Positions 8,769 through 17,458 of a stretch of DNA of 52,719 nt are shown here, piece by piece. The translations under genes were made by a program, and so were the position numbers. This DNA is from Anabaena azotica FACHB-119 (GTDB lineage Bacteria; Cyanobacteriota; Cyanobacteriia; Cyanobacteriales; Nostocaceae): contig NZ_JACJSG010000052.1 in assembly GCF_014697625.1 (NCBI RefSeq), forward strand, positions 1 through 52,719, read 5' to 3'. Positions within the stretch are counted from its first letter, which is position 1. Each line of letters starts with the position of its first letter. Below the pieces are notes generated by a model. It was not told where the DNA came from and ran no database searches. It worked only from the letters and a program-made list of their open reading frames with translations.

Positions 8769-9524
8769 AGTCTTAGGGATTCCTGTATTTGGTGGTTATG
8801 AGGTTAAGGAGATGTATTTCCTACGAAATTTCTTTATAGTTTTTTGAATCCGTTGTGCCTAAATTAACAATGTTTTTTCAATTTACAGTATTTAACTGTC
8901 ATTGGACTCTCCTGTGTTTTTTAGATAGACTTTCAAGTGTAAGTTTGATTTTTCCTGTACAAGTTGTTGTGCAGGTAAGCCATAACTATTATTCAGTTTT
9001 TGAGATTATATACAATAAAGTTTCTGTAAGAAGTTGTTCTAGCTTTTTAAAGCTTTTTACATCAACTTTATTTGACAATCAAGAACAGTTTGAGTTTTTA
9101 CTGAAAGTTTAGTGTTTACACGTAAGTAAATCCTCTATTCTTTTTGCTTTTATTAAAGCTGGACGTAGTTAGATGCTACTACCGTAAATTTACCCAATGT
9201 ACGTTTTTTTCATCAGAAAATTTGGCAAGTTTAGCTCGTAAATTTAATGAAAATTAAGATTTGGATTTTCCACCATAGCATAAGCTCTAAGTTCACCTCA
9301 GAAAAATCCCATCTCAGGGGAAAAGAGGAGGCAGTTGACAGTTGACAGTTGACAGTTGACAGGGGGCAGAAGTAATAACTTTCTACTTTTAACTCAGTAC
9401 TGGCTCAAAGTCACGCTTATGCACTAGCGCACTTGCCAATTCTCAATTAATTTGATTGCTTTTATGGCTGTATATAGCGTCTACAATGATTGCAGTGTAA
9501 TTAACTTGAATCTGACACCCTGCT
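8769..9524. promoter_or_regulatory. Long divergent intergenic region before ndhM, with GTTGACA repeats
   Basis: This 756-bp AT-rich region separates the small regulator-like gene from ndhM and must hold both promoters. An 85-codon open frame at 8855-9112 has no recognisable motif and poor codon character, so it is not called. Four tandem copies of CAGTTGA lie at 9332-9362. The length on the regulator side suggests a long leader, but no riboswitch or sRNA was recognised. Confidence 0.5.
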
Positions 9525-9881
9525 ATGGACAACGCATTGCTGCTCAAGTCTACAACCAGACACATCCGCATTTTTGCAGCTGAAATTGACCGGGATGGCG
9601 AACTAGTTCCCAGCAATCAAGTCTTAACCTTGGATGTTGACCCAGACAACGAATTAAATTGGAATGAAGATGCTTTGCAAAAGATTTATCGTAAGTTCGA
9701 TGAACTAGTCGAAGCTTCCAGTGGTGCGGATCTTACAGACTATAACTTACGCCGCATTGGCTCAGACTTAGAGCATTATCTGCGATCGCTCCTGCAAAAA
9801 GGCGAAATCAGCTATAATCTCTCTGCTCGTGTGACTAACTACAGCTTAGGACTTCCTCAAGTTGCCGTTGGTGATAAGTAA
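9525..9881 (+). CDS. ndhM: NAD(P)H-quinone oxidoreductase subunit M
   Basis: NdhM is a peripheral-arm subunit of the cyanobacterial and chloroplast NDH-1 complex, which takes electrons from ferredoxin for respiration, cyclic electron flow and CO2 uptake at the thylakoid membrane. The 118-residue length matches the family, and the sequence carries characteristic blocks: TRHIRIFAAEI near the N-terminus, LDVDPDNELNW in the middle, RKFDELVEASSGADLTDYNL, and the C-terminal GEISYNLSARVTNYSLG. No membrane helix, as expected. It is a monocistronic gene with a clear ATG, followed by 1.6 kb of repeat-rich non-coding DNA. Confidence 0.95.
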   Translation: MDNALLLKSTTRHIRIFAAEIDRDGELVPSNQVLTLDVDPDNELNWNEDALQKIYRKFDELVEASSGADLTDYNLRRIGSDLEHYLRSLLQKGEISYNLSARVTNYSLGLPQVAVGDK

Positions 9882-10213
9882 GTAGGTTAAAGGTGAGGAA
9901 CTAGCGGCTAGGGGCTGGAGGCTAGAGATTAGAGGCTAGAATATTTACTCAGCGTTTAACATCCCCCTATCGCTAACCTTACTCAACACTCAGGTTAGCT
10001 TTTATCTTGCCCCATCTGCTTCCACTGGGAAATCTGAGCTTCAAAACCTTGATGATTTCGTAGGGTGGGCAATGCCCACCTATTAACGGGAATTAAACAG
10101 AAATGTAGATAAAAACAGAGTCTAATGCTGAATTAGCATAGCTTTCACATCGTATTAACAATTCGCGCATTCGCGCATTAAAGACATTTTGCCTACGGCA
10201 CGCTACGCGAACA

Positions 10214-10234
10214 GTCGGGGATTTAAACCCCGAC
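10214..10234. repeat. Perfect GC hairpin GTCGGGG-N7-CCCCGAC
   Basis: Seven-base perfect arms GTCGGGG and CCCCGAC surround ATTTAAA, itself nearly self-complementary. This is a common dispersed repeat form. It has no T-run, so it is not a standard terminator. Confidence 0.7.
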
Positions 10235-10390
10235 GGAAACTGATACTACGTATAGACGTAGGGGTCTTAAACCCTTTTATTTACGATAAACTCATAAACT
10301 CATGAAGGAAATAACCAACGCAGCCATACCGCCAAGCTAGTTTGGGTTACGTTTGGGCTTGATTTTGGTCTAAGTCCCGTTAACACCATT

Positions 10391-10533
10391 AGGATTTACG
10401 CATAAAAACGAAAAATCAAGGGTTTGGGCAAGGGTGTAGGGGTATAGGGGTGTAAATCTTTAAAACCCTTACACCCTTACACCCTTACCCCCCTACACCC
10501 TGTCTCAACAGATAACCTTGGTGCGTAAGTCCT
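10391..10533. repeat. MITE-like element, second subtype (TIR AGGATTTACGCA/TGCGTAAGTCCT)
   Basis: About 143 bp with short terminal inverted repeats AGGATTTACGCA and TGCGTAAGTCCT. The left end continues ATAAAAACGAAAAATCAAG; a fragment of the same left end is at 13832-13860. The interior is a C-rich tandem tract (ACACCCTTACACCCTTAC) preceded by its G-rich complement, so it can fold back. Confidence 0.75.
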
Positions 10534-10763
10534 GACCATTAAGGGAAAAGCTAACTCACAACTGATTGGTAGGAGCAGATTGACCCTGACCCTACAACTG
10601 TCAACTAACAAATAAAAGTTTTAAATTATTTTCCTAAATGTCTCAATTTGCACAGTAGCAAATCGATTAAACATTTATTATCCAATGGGAGAGGGTGTTT
10701 AACCACTACCGAGTCATAACCCCTAGTCCTATCTTACCCATTAGCAACCTTTATAACTCTTAT

Positions 10764-10888
10764 AGGACTTACGCAAGTGTCATGATCAAACTAACTGTAG
10801 GGTGCGTCAGCCCCAATAATGTCGTACACATTCTGTGGATTTTTCACATCTGACGCAGCTTACCCCAAGCGCCAGTTGCGTAAGTCCT
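10764..10888. repeat. MITE-like element, copy 2 (TIR AGGACTTACGCAA)
   Basis: Same element as at 391-515, in the same orientation, with scattered substitutions (for example GATCAAACTAACTG against AATCAAAGTAACTG). The right end is CCAGTTGCGTAAGTCCT. Confidence 0.88.
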
Positions 10889-11118
10889 GCTTTTGTTGGG
10901 ATTGATTAAGAATTATGTAGGTGTTAGCCTCCTCTCCGAGTTCTGCAACAAAGTAGCTGTAGGCTATTAGGCAGCTGGCGGGGTGGCGTAACTAATTATG
11001 AATCTTCTTGTTGTCTGATTCTTAAATATCTTAATTCTTAATTAAACTTTATGACTGTTTCGCAACTTATAAACTATTGCAATAAGCGATCGCCTATCGT
11101 AAGTTATACATATTTTCG

Positions 11119-11161
11119 CGTAGACGGTTGAGGGTTAACAGTTAACTCTCAACCGTCTACG
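11119..11161. repeat. 43-bp near-perfect inverted repeat
   Basis: Two 21-base arms (11119-11139 and 11141-11161) beginning CGTAGACGGTTGAG and ending CTCAACCGTCTACG surround a single A. The only mismatch would be a G-U wobble in RNA. There is no flanking T-run. It lies 390 bp upstream of the PP2C gene. Confidence 0.9.
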
Positions 11162-11553
11162 AGTCAACAAACTTCAGGAAAAGCACAAGCTAAATAAAGC
11201 TATGATGAGGCTGTAGGATGGACAAAGGAGTGAGTTGTTTGCATAACTTCAAATAAGTATTGACATCTGCTGGCATGGCAGGCTAATAATCATAATCCCC
11301 TGTTGAATAAATGAATTTAACAATGGACAGTGAACAGTTGACAGTTGACAATTACTCCTGCCTCACTCGTGAGAGGATTGAGAAACGGAAATTTTTGGCT
11401 TTTTCTCCTGAAAAGGAGAAGTTTTAAACCTGGAATGAACAGCTGTCAATTGTCAATTGTCAATTGTCAACTAATAAAAAATCTGAGCGGTCTTAATTCT
11501 AGCCGCTACCGTACTGTTGAAACAATTGCCAATCGCTGATCGGTGCGAACACT

Positions 11554-13833
11554 ATGGAAAATGATGCGGCAACGCTCTACTGTCCAAATGAACTGTGTCA
11601 GGCTGCTAATCCCCTGACGCATAAGTTTTGCCAGCGATGCTCCACACCCTTACCCAAGCGTTATTTGTGGGTGCTGGGAGATAGTCTGAGTGTTGACAGT
11701 GCGGGAGAAATATTAGGCGATCGCTATTTAATTATCAATGAATCCGTTGTTTTAGATACTAAACCTGGTTTATCACCCCAAACACCCGAATTAGAAAATA
11801 TCCACCCCATCCGACCCTATCTTCGCCTCATCCCTTACCGTTTACATATTCCCCAAGTTTACGGAGTCATACCATCAACAGAGAGTAAGCTGCACAGTGA
11901 AGTTTTCTTATTAGAAAAATCGCCTATCTTGGTAGGCAATTTACCGCAAAAAGTGCGTTTGTGTGAAGAGTTTACCAATGCTTGGCGCTACGCCCCGTCA
12001 ATGCGCCAACTACATTGGCTGTGGCAAATTGCTAATCTTTGGCAACCTTTTCAGAGTGAAGGTGTAGCTTCTAGCTTACTTAACCCCTACCTGTTGCGGG
12101 TAGAAGGGCCATTATTGCGGTTATTGGAACTACATTCAGACTCGAAGGGAGCGCCAGAATTGCCCCAATTGGGAGAATTTTGGCAGCAATTACGTGAGGA
12201 AGCCAAACCAGCAATAGCAGAATTTATTGACCAAATTAGCTATCAACTGATTCAAGGTGAAATTAAGTCTTGTGAAGTGCTAGTAGCGGTTTTAGACCAA
12301 GCATTGACAGAATTAGGCAAATCACAAACCGCTACTATCCAAATTGCCACACAAACAGACACAGGCCCCAGTCGGCAACGTAATGAAGATGCTTGTTATC
12401 CTCCCAGTGGCACATTATTGAGTAAACCACCCCAATCTAATGCTTTGGCAATTGTTTGTGATGGCATTGGTGGACATGAAGGCGGAAATGTTGCTTCTAA
12501 TTTAGCCATTGAAACTATCCAGCAGCAGGTACAACAACTAACAAATGTACCAGTAGAGCATATTGAACCCTCTGTTCTCATAGCTGATTTAGAAAGAGCA
12601 GTAGCTATTGCCAATGATAAAATTAGTCAACGCAATGACAGCGAAAATCGCCAAGGGCGAAAACGCATGGGTACAACCTTGGTCATGGCATTACCTATTG
12701 CCCATGAAATGTATATTACCCATGTCGGCGACAGTCGCGCCTATTGGATTACTCGCCACGGTTGTTATCAAGTCACCCTCGACGATGATGTGGCATCGCG
12801 GGAAGTGAGATTAGGCTATGCTGTCTATCGTGAAGCTGTGCAACAAGGTGGCTCTGGTTCTCTGGTGCAGGCTTTGGGAATGAGTCCCAGCAGTTCTTTA
12901 CATCCCACAGCCCAAAGATTTATCATCGATGAAGATGGGATATTTCTATTGACTTCTGACGGGTTGAGTGATTTTGACCGTGTGGAAGATTATTGGGAAA
13001 CGGAAGTTTTACCTATTCTCACTGGTGAAGAAAATAATATTGTGAATGTGGTCGAGCGATTGGTAAGCATTGCTAACAATAAAAATGGCCATGATAACGT
13101 CACCATCGCTTTGGTTAATTGTCGAGTTAAATATAGCGAACCACAAATAAGCCTAAAAGCAGTTATTCCTGAAGGTATTAATATCAAGACTGTTAATTTG
13201 ACAGCCAGCCCGCAACAGCTAACATCACCAGAGACTAACTCAGAACAAAAAACCAAAGTAGTTGCTAACAACCTACCCAACAGAATCGGCAAACTACCGC
13301 TAAATTGGCTCGTACCTTTAATCCTAGTGGCGACGGCTGGGGTATTTGGTTATTGGGTGATGTTATTTCGATCGCAATACGCCACGCGCACAACCACCCC
13401 AACGGAGACTGTATCAGCTACCCAGAGTCCCAAAGTAGAGCGATCGCTAAATAATCTCGCCTCTGGATGGATAATTAAAACAAATAGTGAAATCACTGTT
13501 GATAAACTAAAGTTAAATCCTGAAAGTTTTTTGGAAGTTATCGATAAAAAACCTAATTCTCAACCCGCTTCTGGGGGTTATGACGTGTATCTGCGTCTAT
13601 GCAGCAGTCCCAACTCAGCTAGTGCTAATAATCTGGCTACGAATCCTCCTGCACCTTCATATCAGCCAATCAAGATGCCATTAGCCGAACTGAGACGATT
13701 TGCTGTGACTGTTTTACCACCCAATCAAGCCAGTCCTTGCGATAGTGTCTCGGTTCCCAAAGACAGCCTACCCTCTACACCAAATCCGACAAATAATCCC
13801 AGTGCAACCGACTCGAAGAATTCATCACAATAG
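11554..13833 (+). CDS. prpJ: Membrane-anchored zinc-ribbon PP2C protein phosphatase, PrpJ-like
   Basis: A 759-residue Ser/Thr phosphatase. Order: a four-cysteine zinc ribbon (C10, C15, C26, C29); a roughly 200-residue region like the remnant of a protein kinase (GDRYLI at 55-60; SLLNPYLLRVEGPLLRLLEL at 174-193); a PP2C domain (about 262-525) with metal-binding motifs RNED (276-279), DGIGGHEGG (303-311), VGDSRAY (391-397), SDGLSD (468-473) and GHDN (512-515); one transmembrane helix (582-605); and a Pro/Ser/Asn-rich exterior tail. All PP2C metal residues are present, so it should be active. PrpJ (All1731) of Anabaena PCC 7120 is a plasma-membrane PP2C needed for heterocyst maturation. The helix here and the nearby Asr1734-like and NdhM genes agree with orthology, but the symbol rests on recall. 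Its TAG stop overlaps the end of a dispersed repeat (TAGGACTTACGCAT). Confidence 0.85.
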   Translation: MENDAATLYCPNELCQAANPLTHKFCQRCSTPLPKRYLWVLGDSLSVDSAGEILGDRYLIINESVVLDTKPGLSPQTPELENIHPIRPYLRLIPYRLHIPQVYGVIPSTESKLHSEVFLLEKSPILVGNLPQKVRLCEEFTNAWRYAPSMRQLHWLWQIANLWQPFQSEGVASSLLNPYLLRVEGPLLRLLELHSDSKGAPELPQLGEFWQQLREEAKPAIAEFIDQISYQLIQGEIKSCEVLVAVLDQALTELGKSQTATIQIATQTDTGPSRQRNEDACYPPSGTLLSKPPQSNALAIVCDGIGGHEGGNVASNLAIETIQQQVQQLTNVPVEHIEPSVLIADLERAVAIANDKISQRNDSENRQGRKRMGTTLVMALPIAHEMYITHVGDSRAYWITRHGCYQVTLDDDVASREVRLGYAVYREAVQQGGSGSLVQALGMSPSSSLHPTAQRFIIDEDGIFLLTSDGLSDFDRVEDYWETEVLPILTGEENNIVNVVERLVSIANNKNGHDNVTIALVNCRVKYSEPQISLKAVIPEGINIKTVNLTASPQQLTSPETNSEQKTKVVANNLPNRIGKLPLNWLVPLILVATAGVFGYWVMLFRSQYATRTTTPTETVSATQSPKVERSLNNLASGWIIKTNSEITVDKLKLNPESFLEVIDKKPNSQPASGGYDVYLRLCSSPNSASANNLATNPPAPSYQPIKMPLAELRRFAVTVLPPNQASPCDSVSVPKDSLPSTPNPTNNPSATDSKNSSQ

Positions 13834-14201
13834 GACTTACGCATAAAAATGAAAAATCAAGTAGTAGGCAGTACAGCACCAAAACTATGATAACGGGCGG
13901 GCAAGATGCCCACCCCACAATAGGAGTTAATTTCTGGTAAATTCCTTAGATGCAGACGTAGGGGTCTTAGTGCCTTGAATATAGGATAAACTAATAAGAA
14001 GCTGAAATAATAGAGATAAAAACAAGATGCTATGCACAAGTTAAGAGTTTTCCCAAAAGGAAATTATACTTGGCAAGTATCATCAAGAGTGCTGAGTTGT
14101 TTATTTGCCTATAAAAAGCTATACAATTTAGCTTTTGGTGAAGAAGGAAACTTTCAGTACGCATACTTTTGCATTGTTTGTACTTTGTAGTGTCCTAATC
14201 C
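13834..14201. other. Repeat-containing gap between the PP2C and CHAT-FHA genes
   Basis: Begins with a truncated MITE end (AGGACTTACGCATAAAAATG at 13832), then a GGCGGGCAAGATGCCCACCC palindrome (about 13894) and a GACGTAGGGGTCTTA repeat (about 13954). The last 100 bp are AT-rich and may hold a promoter for the CHAT-FHA gene, so cotranscription with prpJ is not assured. Confidence 0.6.
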
Positions 14202-15770
14202 ATGCCATCCCTGAATCTGGCGATCGCCCGTCTCATCAATACTGGCAAAGATAGTTTCGCCATTTGGGTGGTTAAGGCTCCCTATCCCAGTGGCTATGTT
14301 CTGCGTGACTGTGCTTGGCCTGTTGAACTCACTCAAGTTTGGCAAGAATGGCAGCAAATGTTTGCTGGCCATAGTGGAATTCATATTTCTTCAGATACCA
14401 GACCCCCCTTAACAAACCCAATTCCTTGGAATTTAGTCTCACCCCCCTCCAACCAAACCACAGGTTATGGTAGTCGCCTCATGCAGTACTTGGGAATGAA
14501 CTTGTGGCGTTGGATATTTGATGGGCCAATTCTCGGCAGTTTTGAACGTAGTCGCGGTATCGCTATGGGTCAGCATACACTTCTGCGCTTTCGTTTAGAA
14601 ATTCGTGACCCAGATTTAATTGCTCTACCCTGGGAAATTATGCAACGGGAACCCGGTCAGCCGGCAATGTCCCTCTCCCCGGATGTGTTATTTAGCCGGA
14701 CTACTACTGAAGTTGAAGCTTTACCATATTTACGCACTGACCAAGCCCTAAAAGTGTTGTTGGTTCTGGGACATGACCAAAACCTGCAACTGCAAAAGGA
14801 AGCCGCTATCCTAGAACAAACGCTGTTAAATGGCAATCATTACCATAATTATGCACCCTGTAGTGTCAAAACTCTCATCCAGCCAACACCCCAAGAGCTG
14901 ATTCAAGAGTTGGAAACTAAAGCATATAATGTGTTTTTCTATGCTGGTCACGGTTTACCAAACCCCGACGGTGGATTGCTGTTTTTACGCCCACAAATGA
15001 GCCTCAATGGTATAGAATTAGCCCAAGCATTAACTCGCAGTGCTGTGAAATTAGCTGTGTTTAACGCCTGTTGGGGCGCACAGCCAGCAGCTATTAATCA
15101 TCAGGCTATCCCTACTAGTAGTTTGGCAGAAGTGTTAATTCGTCACGGTGTGCCGGCGGTTTTGGCAATGCGCGATGAAATTGCTGACCGGGAAAGCCAC
15201 AGTTTTATTCAAGCTTTTGCCGAAGCATTGCGATCGCGTAAATCAATCGATGAAGCAGTGGCAGAGGCTAGGCAAGAACTGCTAACAATATATAAGTATA
15301 ATCAACCGGCTTGGACTTTACCCGTTCTCTATCTCCATCCAGACTTTGATGGTGAACTCATCAAAGGTTTTGATGACAGTGTAACGGAAATGCCAGATAT
15401 TACTATTTCTAATCCTAATATTCCCAGGTCGGTCGCTTTATTGCGATCGCTTTCCCCCGGCGGTCGCACTTGTCCTTTAAGAACAGGTGTCACGCGCATC
15501 GGTCGCACGGAAAATAATGATATCGTCATTCCTGAACGCTATGTTTCTAAGGAACACGCGGAAATTTTATGTCGGAATATTTCTACCGAAACTACTCAAG
15601 TCCCCACTTATTATCTCCAAGATTTTTCTACCTTTGGTACGTGGTTTTTAGGAACTAACGGTTGGCAACAACTCCTGCGGCGGGAGCAAGTTCCCTTAAA
15701 ATCAGGTATGCAGTTAAAGTTTGGTAGTCCCAGAGGTGAAATTTGGGAATTTGTGATTGAGGATGTTTAA
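14202..15770 (+). CDS. CHAT-domain cysteine peptidase fused to a C-terminal FHA domain
   Basis: A 522-residue cytoplasmic protein. The CHAT (caspase HetF-associated with TPRs) domain covers about residues 180-380, with catalytic His250 in FFYAGHGLPNPDGG and Cys290 in AVFNACWGAQ, the caspase/separase dyad. The N-terminal 180 residues resemble the usual CHAT-associated region. The FHA domain (about 425-520) shows IGRTENNDIVI (433-443), VSKEHAEI (448-455) and DFSTFGTWF (474-482). The usual Asn of the S-x-N-G-T turn is Phe, which may alter phosphothreonine specificity. HetF, a heterocyst-differentiation protein, is a CHAT protein, so a developmental role is plausible but inferred. It lies downstream of prpJ in the same direction. 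Predicted role: a peptidase recruited to or gated by phosphorylated partners. Confidence 0.88.
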   Translation: MPSLNLAIARLINTGKDSFAIWVVKAPYPSGYVLRDCAWPVELTQVWQEWQQMFAGHSGIHISSDTRPPLTNPIPWNLVSPPSNQTTGYGSRLMQYLGMNLWRWIFDGPILGSFERSRGIAMGQHTLLRFRLEIRDPDLIALPWEIMQREPGQPAMSLSPDVLFSRTTTEVEALPYLRTDQALKVLLVLGHDQNLQLQKEAAILEQTLLNGNHYHNYAPCSVKTLIQPTPQELIQELETKAYNVFFYAGHGLPNPDGGLLFLRPQMSLNGIELAQALTRSAVKLAVFNACWGAQPAAINHQAIPTSSLAEVLIRHGVPAVLAMRDEIADRESHSFIQAFAEALRSRKSIDEAVAEARQELLTIYKYNQPAWTLPVLYLHPDFDGELIKGFDDSVTEMPDITISNPNIPRSVALLRSLSPGGRTCPLRTGVTRIGRTENNDIVIPERYVSKEHAEILCRNISTETTQVPTYYLQDFSTFGTWFLGTNGWQQLLRREQVPLKSGMQLKFGSPRGEIWEFVIEDV

Positions 15771-16397
15771 TTGGGGACTGGGGAAGAAGAGGGGAAGGGG
15801 GAAAGGGGACTGGGGAAGAAGAGGGAAAGGGGAAAAGGGGAAGGGGGAAAGGGGAACTCACAAGTGTAGGTTTTTAATCTAGCAGTGAGTAAGGACTCTA
15901 AAACTAACGAGAAAATCGTTGTTTTATTCACCCCTACACCCCTATACCCTTACACCCCTACACCCTAAAACCCAGGTTTTTGGAACACCAATAAAAAACC
16001 TACACCTGTCAGGGAAGGGGGAAAAATTTGGTTCTTATTTGTAAGTTTCTAAATGTCGGGTTTTTGTTGAAAAACTATTCAGCGCTTAAACATAATATCG
16101 ATAATTAATTATCATAATTTTTTCATATTCCTTTTTATATATTTTATTTGCGTATTTTCTGGGAAAAAGATTACTTACAAGGGATCAAGATTTTGTTAGT
16201 ATATGTAAAAATTTATTTTAACCCTGCCTAAAACGTAATTTGGCGTTATACCAGACTAACCACAACGCACAACTGACACAAGCAGTGCAGTAAATGGACA
16301 ATTGAAAGATTAAAATAAACTATTTTTTTTTGCGGAAATCTCAATCTGACTGCTGTAGCTTTCAATGTCAACAACCTAATTGAACAAGGGGCAAACA
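15771..16397. other. Gap with purine-rich tandem tract and AT-rich leader
   Basis: Bases 15773-15856 are a nearly pure purine tandem tract (GGGGAAGAAGAGGGGAAGGG variants). An inverted-repeat element is at 15861-16012. Bases 16040-16390 are very AT-rich with no coding frame, a likely promoter and long leader for the gene at 16398. Confidence 0.65.
15861..16012. repeat. MITE-like element with GTGTAGGTTTTT termini
   Basis: Left end CACAAGTGTAGGTTTTTAAT and right end AAAAAACCTACACCTGTCA form imperfect terminal inverted repeats. The interior contains the tandem C-rich tract CCCCTACACCCCTATACCC (15930-15966), also found at 10470-10500 and inside the DhaM fusion gene. Confidence 0.6.
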
Positions 16398-17045
16398 ATG
16401 ATTCATAAAATTAACAGTTCAGACACTTGCCATTCTGTAGGATCTCAAATCGAACTGGATTTGTTAGCAGCTTTATTAGAACCAGAGGATGCAGCCTATC
16501 CTTGGAATCCCAGTGATGACGGGTCAGCAGCTTATTTTGACGAACTCGAACGGCAATTCGCAGCCCAAGAGGTTTTAGATGAAGAACTTACAACTAGAGC
16601 GCAGGTTTTTTACGACAAACTTGATAATCTATGGTCTGAATTGAGCTTTTCTTCATACTACAATAATAATACAGAATCGACAGTTGTAGATCACCTTCAA
16701 GAAAATTTATATACAGCTTTTGCGGCTGGTGTCCCTCAAGGTTGGCTAAGTGCGATCGCCACTAAAGCCACAGAGATTGTTTCATCTGGGCAATCTTTAG
16801 GTGAGCAATTAGTAGAGTGTGTACAGAGTGTATTACCCACATGGGCAACAGATGATTTGTCAATCTTAACCCGTCCCTACGCTTATGCTATGCGGAGCCG
16901 GGAAGGACAAAATTTAACCTCTATAGTTGATAACGTGAATAGTCAAGATTGGTCTAGTTTATCAGAAGTTGAACAGGCGAAGATGAGTGTGGCGATCGCT
17001 TACTATGCCATCCAACAACTCAATGATTCTCAGCCTGAATCCTAA
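16398..17045 (+). CDS. Unrecognised 215-residue acidic protein
   Basis: Not recognised. The protein is soluble, acidic and rich in Asp, Glu, Ser and Gln, with no signal or membrane segment. Visible segments are IELDLLAALLEPEDAAYPW near the N-terminus, a Glu/Gln-rich helix (YFDELERQFAAQEVLDEEL), a central Asn/Ser patch and a C-terminal helix ending in SVAIAYYAIQQL. The ATG at 16398 is chosen over an upstream TTG because it follows AAGGGGCAAACA, a good ribosome-binding site. It lies between the CHAT-FHA gene and the convergent FHA-PrsW gene, which makes it a candidate partner or substrate, but nothing in the sequence proves that. Confidence 0.7.
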   Translation: MIHKINSSDTCHSVGSQIELDLLAALLEPEDAAYPWNPSDDGSAAYFDELERQFAAQEVLDEELTTRAQVFYDKLDNLWSELSFSSYYNNNTESTVVDHLQENLYTAFAAGVPQGWLSAIATKATEIVSSGQSLGEQLVECVQSVLPTWATDDLSILTRPYAYAMRSREGQNLTSIVDNVNSQDWSSLSEVEQAKMSVAIAYYAIQQLNDSQPES

Positions 17046-17458
17046 TACCAGCTTGGGATTTTAGATGAAAAATCTTGATTAATGTAGTCCAGCAACGGTA
17101 AACAAAACTATCTTCGCTAATTTCGTATAACTTCTGTTGTAAGTTTTTATTTAATCCCAGTGAACAGTTATTTTACTCACAGGTCACATTGTTGTGGCAA
17201 ATTTTTGATTTACAGTGTTAGCTTTTACTTATAACAAATGATAGTATTGTTACAATACGCTGATGAAAAAATTAGAGCAATCTACCCTAAGATAGATTTA
17301 TTAGGGGACAGGTTACAGGGGACAGGGGACAGGCTAAAGAGGCGATGAGTGTAAAGGTTTTATGATTGATGTCTTGATTGCTCTGGTGACTGCGATAAAC
17401 TCAAAGTAAACCGAGAGATAATGACAAAAACAATTCCTCAAACTCCCAACTCAGCACT
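17046..17458. other. Convergent gap with GGGGACAG tandem units
   Basis: No gene seen. A short tandem tract of GGGGACAGGTTACAGGGGAC type lies at 17304-17336. The region separates two convergent genes; no clear rho-independent terminator was identified. Confidence 0.5.

Larger units (their letters stand above)
9882..11553. other. 1.7-kb repeat-rich gene-free region between ndhM and the PP2C gene
   Basis: No gene supported; the 64-codon frame at 11345-11539 is built from repeats. Contents in order: a GGCTAGGGGCTGGAGGCTAG tract (9903-9940); a GTAGGGTGGGCAATGCCCACC palindrome (about 10060); a GTCGGGGATTTAAACCCCGAC hairpin (10214-10234); a GACGTAGGGGTCTTA repeat (about 10256), with a related copy at 13954; two inverted-repeat elements (10391-10533, 10764-10888); a 43-bp hairpin (11119-11161); and GTTGACA/CAATTGT tandem units (11330-11350, 11444-11471). 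Confidence 0.7.

Noticed and set aside
8855..9112. 85-codon open frame upstream of ndhM
   Set aside because: AT-rich with no motif, weak start context and no family resemblance; likely chance in a long non-coding region.
11345..11539. 64-codon open frame before the PP2C gene
   Set aside because: Much of it is translated tandem repeat (GTTGACA and CAATTGT units), so it is not a credible gene.
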